Shown here piece by piece: positions 49,070 to 55,175 of a DNA stretch of 55,175 bases. The notes under the pieces were generated by a model, which was not told where the DNA came from, searched no databases, and saw only the letters and a list, made by a program, of their open reading frames with translations. The stretch's first letter is position 1. Each line of letters begins with the position of its first letter. Where the stretch lies: assembly GCA_046727575.1 (NCBI GenBank), contig JBKPCV010000056.1:1-55175 (forward strand). Direction: 5' to 3'. The translations under genes were made by a program, and so were the position numbers. The stretch comes from DASPTH01 sp046727575. Lineage in GTDB: Bacteria > Actinomycetota > Acidimicrobiia > IMCC26256 > DASPTH01.

Positions 49070-49878
49070 TGCGCGTCGGATTCATCGGCATGGGCTCGCA
49101 GGGCGCGCCCATGGCGCAGCGCATCATCGCCGCCGGCTACGCCACGACACTGTGGGCGCGCCGAGCGGCCACGCTGCAACCCTTCGAACGTACCGACGCG
49201 ACCGTCGCCGGGAGTCCGTCGGAGCTCGCGGTCGCTTCCGACCTGGTCTGTGTGTGCGTGCTGAATGATGCCGATGTCGAGGAGGTGGTCACCGCGCTGA
49301 TGCCGGGGATCACACCGGGATCTGTGATCGCGGTGCACAGCACGGTGCATCCCGGGACGTGCACCCGGCTCGCGGCCGTCGTGCAGGAGCGTGGTGCGAC
49401 ATTGATCGACGCGCCCGTCAGCGGCGGTGCGCCGGCCGCAGCTGCGGGCGAGCTCCTCGTGATGGTGGGCGGCGACACTGAAACGTTCGAGCGGTGTCGG
49501 CCCGTGTTCGAGACCTATGGCAGTCCCGTCATGCACATGGGGCCGCTCGGCACCGGCCAGTTGGCGAAGCTCGTGAACAACGCGCTCTTCGTGGCCAACA
49601 TCGCGATGGCTGAGGACGCGCTGGCGCTCGGCGAGTCGTTCGAGCTCGAACGCGGCGCGCTCGCCGCGGTCATCAAGCGGGGCAGCGGTAGTAGCTACTC
49701 GCTCGGGGTGATCGCGAACACGGGAGTGCAGGCTTTCGCGGATGCCGCCGGCGGCTTGTTACGGAAGGACGTGGACATCGTGACCGACGTCGCGCGCGAA
49801 CGCGGCGCTGACGCGCGAGCGCTCATGACCGTGGCAGACGACGTGCTCACTCGCACGGGCCGGCCGCGCTCGTCGTGA
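49069..49878 (+). CDS. NAD(P)-dependent 3-hydroxyisobutyrate dehydrogenase-like reductase
   Basis: 269 residues. GFIGMGSQGAPMAQRI is the Rossmann start with WARR after beta-2 (NADP-leaning), DAPVSGGAPAA the substrate loop and GTGQLAKLVNN the catalytic Lys. This is the beta-hydroxyacid dehydrogenase family (6PGDH-like), about 20 residues shorter than usual at the C-terminus. The start overlaps the stop of the DegT-family gene (TGATG; a GTG one codon earlier is possible), so the two form an operon and may act on the same compound. Confidence 0.85.
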   Translation: MRVGFIGMGSQGAPMAQRIIAAGYATTLWARRAATLQPFERTDATVAGSPSELAVASDLVCVCVLNDADVEEVVTALMPGITPGSVIAVHSTVHPGTCTRLAAVVQERGATLIDAPVSGGAPAAAAGELLVMVGGDTETFERCRPVFETYGSPVMHMGPLGTGQLAKLVNNALFVANIAMAEDALALGESFELERGALAAVIKRGSGSSYSLGVIANTGVQAFADAAGGLLRKDVDIVTDVARERGADARALMTVADDVLTRTGRPRSS

Positions 49879-49885
49879 AGGCGGC

Positions 49886-50677
49886 TCAGAGCGCGAGCCA
49901 GGTGAGCACGCGGCGGAACGGTCCCAGCTCCTTGTGGTGGCGTGGCGCAGTGCCGAGATCCTCGGCTACCAGACGGAAGACGAGCGCGCGGAGCAGCACC
50001 TGGATCCCGACCGCGCCGGGCGTGAGCAGGTCGAACAGCTCCGGGCCCGCCCGCTCCCAGAGCATCGCGTCGGCAACGACGATCGCGTCCGCATAACACA
50101 GCGGACGGACGTACGGCGAGAAGTCGAGCACGACCGGCGTGCCGTCTTCGTCGAAGCACACGTTGCCCGTCAGGTCGCCGTGGACGAGTTGCTGCTCGAG
50201 GTCCAGCGCGACCATGCGGCGTGTGATCGCCTGGTGCAGCGCCTCTGCGCCGGGGCTCAGCGGGGCCGACTCCGCGTCCCAGGCGACGCGATCCGCGATC
50301 GCCCAGCGATGCTCTCGTCGACCTAGCACCCGTCGAGCGGTCTCGTCCGGCTGCGGGAGCGCGCGGTGGAGACGCGCGCCAGCCTCCAGGATCTCGGACC
50401 AGCGCGGGCGACCGTCGCGCAAGCCGTCGACGTAGCGACAGGCGGTCCACCGGTCCACCACCCAGCGGCCATCGCTCGCCGCGACCGGGCGCGGGATCCG
50501 AAACCCCGCCAGAGTCAGGCCGGCGAGGAGTTCCTGGCACCACGCGGCCTCCGCTTCGTCGTGGACGCGTTTCACGACCATGTCCCCGGCGCGCCACGTG
50601 TGTCCTTCGCCTCCCGCCAGTGGAACCGGCGTGTTGGCGGCCCCGAATTCCCGGAGCACCGCCGCCGGCGGGACCAC
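49886..50677 (-). CDS. Aminoglycoside phosphotransferase-fold kinase-like protein
   Basis: 263 residues. LVHGDLTGNVCF is the catalytic loop (HxDx4N) and VVLDFSPYVRP the metal loop, with DFS instead of DFG. GEGHTWRAGDMVVKRV at the N-terminus gives the nucleotide loop and Lys. The size and pattern follow an actinobacterial APH-like family (TIGR02569-like) of unknown substrate, rather than a true antibiotic kinase. It shares a strand with the small gene at 50716, 38 bp upstream, and is convergent with the reductase gene. Confidence 0.78.
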   Translation of the reverse strand: MVPPAAVLREFGAANTPVPLAGGEGHTWRAGDMVVKRVHDEAEAAWCQELLAGLTLAGFRIPRPVAASDGRWVVDRWTACRYVDGLRDGRPRWSEILEAGARLHRALPQPDETARRVLGRREHRWAIADRVAWDAESAPLSPGAEALHQAITRRMVALDLEQQLVHGDLTGNVCFDEDGTPVVLDFSPYVRPLCYADAIVVADAMLWERAGPELFDLLTPGAVGIQVLLRALVFRLVAEDLGTAPRHHKELGPFRRVLTWLAL

Positions 50678-50715
50678 CTACCACCCCGCTCTCGGCGCCC
50701 AAACCACTGCTCGCC

Positions 50716-51126
50716 TCAGGCGGACGAGGCGGTCGCCTCGGGGGCGCGGACCAACGTCTCGACCTCGTCGACGGCGGCCACGAGCGTCGCGTCCTCGAGT
50801 CCGTCGGCGAGGCGCTGGCCGCCGGCCGCAGACAACATTGGTGCGAGCCGAGTGCGGAGCCGCTCGATGCCCCACGCACGCGGATCGCCCTCCGCCACCG
50901 TGTCGATCATCAATATGCGCTCCTTCTCACCGGGCGGTTCGTAGTGGTAGTGCGGGTTGACGTTGAACATGTCGAAGCGGAGATACTCGTGCTCGTCGTC
51001 GCTCCCGAGGACTCGGACCGTCGGTCCGCCGGCCTCGACGCCGTCCTGCGTGACCGTGCGGTGTTCCACACTGAACGTCACCGGTCCGGCCGCGACGCGT
51101 GAATCGCGGTCACCTGCGTCTGCCAT
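50716..51126 (-). CDS. Conserved-looking hypothetical protein
   Basis: 136 residues; a strong GGAGG lies 6 nt before the ATG. FSVEHRTV, GPTVRVLGSDDEHEYLRFD and NPHYHYEPPGEK form a beta-rich first half with an H-x-H pair that could bind metal. The second half is helical (RAWGIERLRTRLAPMLSAAG). I do not recognise the family with confidence. Position suggests an operon with the APH-fold gene. Confidence 0.65.
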   Translation of the reverse strand: MADAGDRDSRVAAGPVTFSVEHRTVTQDGVEAGGPTVRVLGSDDEHEYLRFDMFNVNPHYHYEPPGEKERILMIDTVAEGDPRAWGIERLRTRLAPMLSAAGGQRLADGLEDATLVAAVDEVETLVRAPEATASSA

Positions 51127-51235
51127 CGCTTCCTCCACATCTCTGCGTCGTGGGTCCACATGATCGCACGCCGCCCGCGACGCCACGACCGGCGCCGGTC
51201 AAGCGAGCGCGCCGTGCCTGTGGGAGCCTTTCCTC

Positions 51236-51766
51236 GTGAGCCGCTACATCGCCTTCCTCGGCGGGATCAACGTCGGCGGGCACCGTGTGACGATGGACGC
51301 GTTGCGGGGCGAGTTCGAGGCGCTGGGCTTCGACGACGTGAGCACGTTCATCGCGAGCGGCAACGTGCTGTTCGAGGCGGCGGGAACGGCTGCAACGCTC
51401 GAGCCGATGATCGAGGCGCACCTGGGCGAGCGGCTCGGCTATGCCGTCCCGACGTTCGTGCGGACGCCGCGTGCGCTCGCGGTCGCGGTGGCCGAGGAAC
51501 CGTTCGGCACGGTGATGGACGGGGACACGCACATGATCAGTTTCCTGCGCAAGAAGCCGGGTGCGGCAGCGCGTGCGGCGACCGAGGCGCTGAGCAACGA
51601 GCAGGATCGCTTCGTCGTACGCGGCAAGGAGCTGCACTGGCTCATCCACGGTGGCGTGAGCGACACGAGCGTGAAGGGCACGGTGCTCGCGAAGACGGTG
51701 GGACAGCCGTTCACCAGCCGCAACGTGAAGTCGCTGCGCAAGCTCGCGGCCCAGCTCGATCGCTGA
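51236..51766 (+). CDS. DUF1697 family protein
   Basis: 176 residues from a GTG with GGGAG 9 nt upstream. YIAFLGGINVGGHRVTMDAL at the N-terminus and VSTFIASGNVLFEA are diagnostic of DUF1697, as is the C-terminal SVKGTVLAKTVGQPFTSRN-like ending. The family has a ferredoxin-like alpha/beta fold and no settled function. It stands alone; a 15-bp tandem repeat starts in its last codons. Confidence 0.88.
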   Translation: MSRYIAFLGGINVGGHRVTMDALRGEFEALGFDDVSTFIASGNVLFEAAGTAATLEPMIEAHLGERLGYAVPTFVRTPRALAVAVAEEPFGTVMDGDTHMISFLRKKPGAAARAATEALSNEQDRFVVRGKELHWLIHGGVSDTSVKGTVLAKTVGQPFTSRNVKSLRKLAAQLDR

Positions 51767-51822
51767 CGCCCGATCGCTGACCGTCCGATCTCTGACCGTC
51801 CGCTCGCTAACCGTCCCGCTCG
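51757..51822. repeat. 15-bp tandem repeat, about 4.5 units
   Basis: Units at 51757-51770 (14 bp), 51771-51785, 51786-51800 and 51801-51815, then a partial unit. The consensus is CGATCGCTGACCGTC. The first unit contains the DUF1697 stop codon, so the repeat multiplies the TGA. The next gene begins right after it. Confidence 0.7.
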
Positions 51823-51827
51823 CAGGA

Positions 51828-53291
51828 TTGCCCGGGACACGAACGGGGCAGCCCGAATGGGTGTCGCCGGGTGCCAGGCGAGATCGGGCCCGAACGCCCG
51901 CCTCTCACGAGGCGCCGCCGGCACTCCGGGACGGAGTGCACCGCGGCGTCATCTTCGCGCTCGCATGTGTGCTCGCGCTCGACGCAGCTGATCGTGCCGC
52001 CCTCGGGGCGCTCGCGCCCGCTCTGAAGGACCAGTTCGGCATCGGCAACGAAGCCATCGGCCTCCTGGCGAGCGCGTTCGCGATCGTCGGCGGGCTCGCC
52101 ACCATCCCCATCGGGGTGCTCACCGACCGCACACGACGCATCACCATTCTCGTCGTGAGCATTCTGGTGTGGAGCCTCGCCATGGGGGTCGCGGCCGCAG
52201 CGACAGTTTTCGCGGTGCTGTTCGCGGCGCGCGTCACCCTCGGCATCGTGACCGCGGCGTCAGGACCGCCCGTCACGTCGATCATCGGCGACCTCTTTCC
52301 GCCCGACGTGCGCGGCCGCGTGATCGCCAAGGTCAAGAGTGGCGAGCTCATCGGCGCAGGTGCCGGCTTCCTCCTCACCGGCGCGCTCGTGTCGCTGTTC
52401 ACGTGGCGGTCGGTGTTCGTCGCCTTCGGCGTGCTCGGGCTCATGCTCGCGTTCGGCGTGGCGCGCATCAAGGAGCCGCCGCGCGGTGGCGAAGGACATC
52501 TCGACCACCGCGAGCAGGCATCCGACGAAGCGAACCCGCTGTGCAAGCTCGTCGCGGAGGAGCAGGTCGAACCAGATCCCTCGCTCGTCGTCCACGAAGA
52601 CGTCTCGGAGCTGCCGCTCCCGCAAGCCGTGTTGTACGTGCTGCGCGTCCGGGCACTCGTGATGATCATCCTCGCGAATGCGTTCGGTGAGTTCTTCTTC
52701 GCCGCGCTCCAGGTGTTCGGAGTGTTGTTCCTCGTCGAGCAGTTCGACGTATCCGCCTCGACCGCGGCGCTGCTCATCCCGGCCGTCGGCGTCGCAGGAC
52801 TGGTCGGCGTGCTCGCCGGCGGGAGCCTCGGTGACTTCCTGGTCCAGAGGGGGATGCTGAACGGTCGGATCCGGGTCGGATCGTGGAGCTACCTCGCGGT
52901 GTCCCTCGTGTTCCTCCCGGTCTTGCTCACCGATTCGCTGCCGGTCGCGCTGCCGTTTCTCGTGCTCGCTGGTGTGTTCCTCATGGCGCCGGTCGCACCC
53001 CTCGAAGCCGCGCGTCTCGACGTCGTGCACCCGCAACTGCGCGGCAGGGCGGAGAGCGCACGCATGATCGTCAGGGTCGCTGCCCAGTCCGCCGCCCCAC
53101 TACTGTTCGGTTTCCTGTCCGAACTCTTCGGCGGCGGCGCGGAGGGCCTGCGGCTGGCATTCCTGACGTTCCTCCCTCTCCTCGCGCTGAGCGCTGCGCT
53201 ATTGATGCGCGCGGAACGCCACTACCCGAGCGAGGTGGCGGCGGTGCAGGAATCGACGGTCGTGACACCGAATGAGGCGAGCGATGCTTGA
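51828..53291 (+). CDS. MFS transporter (spinster-like)
   Basis: Up to 487 residues. About 12 membrane segments start near residue 40: GVIFALACVLALDAADRAAL, GLLASAFAIVGGLATIPIGVLTDRTRR (MFS loop) and IIGDLFPPDVRGRVIAKVKSG. The order resembles spinster-like MFS proteins. A charged loop of about 55 residues (EPPRGGEGHLDHREQ to SELPLP) separates the two halves. The start is uncertain: the TTG used here has no spaced ribosome site, and in-frame GTGs at about 51861 or just before the first helix are possible. Its stop overlaps the next gene by 8 bp. Confidence 0.8.
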   Translation: MPGTRTGQPEWVSPGARRDRARTPASHEAPPALRDGVHRGVIFALACVLALDAADRAALGALAPALKDQFGIGNEAIGLLASAFAIVGGLATIPIGVLTDRTRRITILVVSILVWSLAMGVAAAATVFAVLFAARVTLGIVTAASGPPVTSIIGDLFPPDVRGRVIAKVKSGELIGAGAGFLLTGALVSLFTWRSVFVAFGVLGLMLAFGVARIKEPPRGGEGHLDHREQASDEANPLCKLVAEEQVEPDPSLVVHEDVSELPLPQAVLYVLRVRALVMIILANAFGEFFFAALQVFGVLFLVEQFDVSASTAALLIPAVGVAGLVGVLAGGSLGDFLVQRGMLNGRIRVGSWSYLAVSLVFLPVLLTDSLPVALPFLVLAGVFLMAPVAPLEAARLDVVHPQLRGRAESARMIVRVAAQSAAPLLFGFLSELFGGGAEGLRLAFLTFLPLLALSAALLMRAERHYPSEVAAVQESTVVTPNEASDA

Positions 53292-54360
53292 CCGGCAGCC
53301 CGCAGTCGGGCGTTCGCGCCGAAACGAGCGACAACACGGCGGCACCCGCTGGTCTCCGGCGCGGGTGGCTCTGTTGCTCGTCTCCGCGGTGTGCCTGTAC
53401 TTCCTCGCGCCGAGCATCGGTGACGTGTTCTCGGCGTGGAACCGGCTCGGCGAGGTGCACACCGCGTGGCTGGTGCCCGCGGTGCTCTGTGCGGTGGGCA
53501 GCTTCGCGTGCGTGTGGGTCGTGCAGGCGATCGCGCTCGGCACGCGCGCGTGGTTCGCGGTGATTACCACCCAACTCGCGGGAAACGCGTTCAACAAAAT
53601 CACACCCGGCGGTGGTGCGACGGGCACCGCGCTGCAGGTCAGCATGCTCACGTCGGCGGGCTTCGACGCCGCACATGCGGGTACCGCGCTCACGGTGCAA
53701 TCGGCGCTGTCGACCGCATCGCTGGTCGCGCTGCCCGTCTTCAGCCTTCCGTTCGTTGCGGCCGGCACGCAGATCCCGGACGGCCTGCTGCCGGCGCTCT
53801 GGATCGGCCTCCCCGTCTTCCTGCTGATGCTGTCGATCGGGATCGCTGTCTTCGTCGTCGACGGCCCCTTGTGCTGGCTCGGCCGGGTCGTCGCGCGCTT
53901 TCAACAACTGCTGGGGCGCGGTCGCGACGACCTGCGTGACCTCGGTGATCGCTTGCTTCGGAGCCGCGACACGATCCGAGCCAACATGGAGCCGCACTGG
54001 AAGCTCGCAGTCGGAGGCTCGGTGCTCCGCTGGTTGCTCGAGTACGGGGTGCTGCTCTCGGCGCTCTACGGACTCTCGGTGCGGCCCGAGCCGGCGCTCA
54101 CCCTGCTCGCCTTCACCGCCGCTTCGGTGCTCGGACTGCTGCCGTTCACGCCCGGCGGGCTCGGCTTCGTCGAAGCCGGGCTGACGGCCACGCTGAACCT
54201 CGCCGGCGTCCCGGCAGGAGAGGCGCTGGTCGCGACGCTCGTGTACCGCCTCCTCGTGTTCTGGCTGCCGCTGCCGATCGGAGCCGGTGCCGCGCTCGTG
54301 TTCCGTCGCCGTTACCCGCGTTGGCGTTCGCAGCGCATCGAACCTACGACAGGTGGGTGA
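53284..54360 (+). CDS. UPF0104/lysylphosphatidylglycerol-synthase-type membrane protein
   Basis: 358 residues with about 8 membrane helices. GNAFNKITPGGGATGTALQ and LLPFTPGGLGFVEAGLTATL are the two re-entrant Gly-Pro motifs of the family, which includes the flippase half of MprF and many lone proteins without the synthase domain. It has no aminoacyl-transfer domain, so it is a membrane protein only, perhaps a lipid flippase. The ATG has GAGG 5 nt upstream and overlaps the MFS gene by 8 bp, so the two are co-translated. Convergent overlap of 17 bp with the next gene. Confidence 0.85.
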   Translation: MLDRQPAVGRSRRNERQHGGTRWSPARVALLLVSAVCLYFLAPSIGDVFSAWNRLGEVHTAWLVPAVLCAVGSFACVWVVQAIALGTRAWFAVITTQLAGNAFNKITPGGGATGTALQVSMLTSAGFDAAHAGTALTVQSALSTASLVALPVFSLPFVAAGTQIPDGLLPALWIGLPVFLLMLSIGIAVFVVDGPLCWLGRVVARFQQLLGRGRDDLRDLGDRLLRSRDTIRANMEPHWKLAVGGSVLRWLLEYGVLLSALYGLSVRPEPALTLLAFTAASVLGLLPFTPGGLGFVEAGLTATLNLAGVPAGEALVATLVYRLLVFWLPLPIGAGAALVFRRRYPRWRSQRIEPTTGG

Positions 54361-55175
54361 GCTTCTCGGGATTCAGTTGGGTGTAGATGCGCCGCACCCG
54401 GCCGTCGGGCGCGAACGAGAACGACATCACAACGTCGGGCCGACCCCCGACCGAGAACACCACGCCCATCGCACCGTTCACACGCGCGAGCTTCGCTTCG
54501 TAGCCGTAGGCCACCGCTCGCTTGCCCAAGTTTCCGAGCAAGCGAGCCACACGCTCCCGCCCGATTACCGGTCGCCGCGCCGCGTGGCGATGCGGGCCAC
54601 CGTCATCGAGCTGCACGACGTCGGGGGCGAGCAGTTCCATCAGTCCGTCGATGTCGCCGTTCGCCGTCCGCACGAGCAGCTGCTCGATCATTCGCTTCTC
54701 GTGTTCCTCGTCCGGGCGACGGAGCTCCACGCGGTCGTGATCGAGCTTCCGCCGCGTACGGCTCGCGATCTGGCGGCACGCGTCCGGTGAACGGTCGACC
54801 GCCGCGGCGACCTCCTCAAAGGCATATCCGAACACGTCGTGGAGCAGCAGGACCGCGCGTTCGACGGGCGTCAGCTCGTCGAGCATCACGAGGAAGGCGA
54901 GCGTCAGCGAGTCGGAGAGTTCGGCGGCGTCCGCAGGATCGGTCGGGGTGGTGACGCCGGCCGCGCGCCCACTGGCAAACGACGCGTCAGCCAGCATCCC
55001 GTCGGGACCGACCCAGTCGCCTGCCACCAGCACACCCGGCAGGTCCGGCACGACACATGCCGGACGTCCGGCGGTGCCACGGCCGGGCGCGGGCCGCGCG
55101 TGCGTGACGACGAGGCGGCGTGCGTATCGTTCGGCGACGACATGCCCGCGCCATCCCGGTTGCGCACGATCGAAC
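54344..55175 (-). CDS. FAD oxidoreductase C-terminus fused in frame to SigJ-type sigma factor lacking region 2 (5' end beyond window)
   Basis: The frame is open to the right edge. The first visible part (about 75 residues) reads DRAQPGWRGHVV, then PGVLVAGDWVGPDGMLADAS and FASGRAAG, the C-terminal FAD contact of a phytoene-dehydrogenase-like oxidoreductase. It joins directly, at about 54960, to VTTPTDPADAAELSDSLTLA, LDELTPVERAVLLLHDVFGY and CRQIASRTRRKLD, which is region 4 of a SigJ/ECF41 sigma factor, and then the SnoaL-like C-terminal domain (EQLLVRTANGDIDGLMELLA). Region 2, which binds the -10 DNA and core polymerase, is absent. Deletion, assembly joint or true fusion are all possible. An internal GTG at 55051 would not restore region 2. 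Confidence 0.75.
   Translation of the reverse strand, partial: FDRAQPGWRGHVVAERYARRLVVTHARPAPGRGTAGRPACVVPDLPGVLVAGDWVGPDGMLADASFASGRAAGVTTPTDPADAAELSDSLTLAFLVMLDELTPVERAVLLLHDVFGYAFEEVAAAVDRSPDACRQIASRTRRKLDHDRVELRRPDEEHEKRMIEQLLVRTANGDIDGLMELLAPDVVQLDDGGPHRHAARRPVIGRERVARLLGNLGKRAVAYGYEAKLARVNGAMGVVFSVGGRPDVVMSFSFAPDGRVRRIYTQLNPEKLTHLS

Noticed and set aside
49886..50677. Aminoglycoside resistance gene
   Set aside because: The fold matches, but the DFS metal loop and size fit a chromosomal actinobacterial APH-like family with unknown substrate; there is no resistance context.
1..55175. Defence system, prophage or CRISPR content
   Set aside because: No nuclease, helicase, methylase, phage structural, integrase or repeat-spacer pattern was found; the region looks like ordinary catabolic chromosome.

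Overview
The window is high-GC, densely coded DNA that I read as an actinomycete chromosome. My best guess is an uncultured member of the Acidimicrobiia or a relative. This is an inference from gene content, not a database match. Supporting signs are the large (about 180 kDa class) NAD-glutamate dehydrogenase, the SigJ-type sigma factor piece, the many GTG starts, and many starts that lack a Shine-Dalgarno site but have a TANNNT hexamer 6-8 nt upstream. I saw no rRNA, tRNA, CRISPR array, integrase or transposase.

Layout. 1-3555: the 5' end of a secreted protein gene, then two divergent FAD oxidoreductases of the phytoene-desaturase/PYROXD2 type sharing a 48-bp promoter region. 3521-8152: NAD-glutamate dehydrogenase. 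8303-16641: an amidohydrolase, an HSL-type esterase, an MBL-fold protein, an SDR, a VOC protein coupled to an SMP-30 lactonase, a glucose/sorbosone-dehydrogenase-like protein and a P450. 16720-18510: a broken patatin-like gene. 18514-19623: a ferritin-like diiron protein. 19718-26480: a branched-chain-amino-acid-type (Liv) importer packed into three genes: an MFS-LivF fusion, a binding protein and a LivH-LivM-LivG fusion. 26537-31809: a PAC2 protein, a 2,4-dienoyl-CoA reductase-like SDR, an epoxide-hydrolase-like protein, a pseudo-hydrolase/adenylate cyclase, a cytochrome b and a DUF4399-like protein. 31893-35436: an ECF sigma/anti-sigma pair and a DHA2 efflux pump with its divergent TetR regulator. 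35575-43697: three consecutive amidohydrolases, a class III CoA-transferase, a double CoA-transferase and a DUF35 protein. 43778-49878: an uncharacterised protein, an SDR, two acyl-CoA dehydrogenases, and a DegT-family enzyme coupled to a hydroxyisobutyrate-dehydrogenase-like reductase. 49886-55175: an APH-fold kinase, small unknowns, an MFS protein coupled to a UPF0104 membrane protein, and at the right edge an FAD-oxidoreductase/sigma-factor fusion.

Function. Most of the region fits uptake and CoA-dependent breakdown of acyl, alicyclic or aromatic substrates: importer, CoA-transferases, acyl-CoA dehydrogenases, dienoyl-CoA reductase, amidohydrolases, P450 and SDRs. No complete named pathway is present.

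The points most worth a second look are: (1) a family of about 51-bp intergenic dyads; (2) the MFS-LivF and LivHMG fusions; (3) a DegT enzyme with His in place of the PLP lysine but without the Fe-S cysteines of its E1 relatives, next to a near-perfect 30-bp palindrome that carries a promoter hexamer on each strand; (4) an in-frame fusion of an FAD oxidoreductase to a sigma factor lacking region 2; (5) a cyclase whose hydrolase domain has lost its nucleophile.
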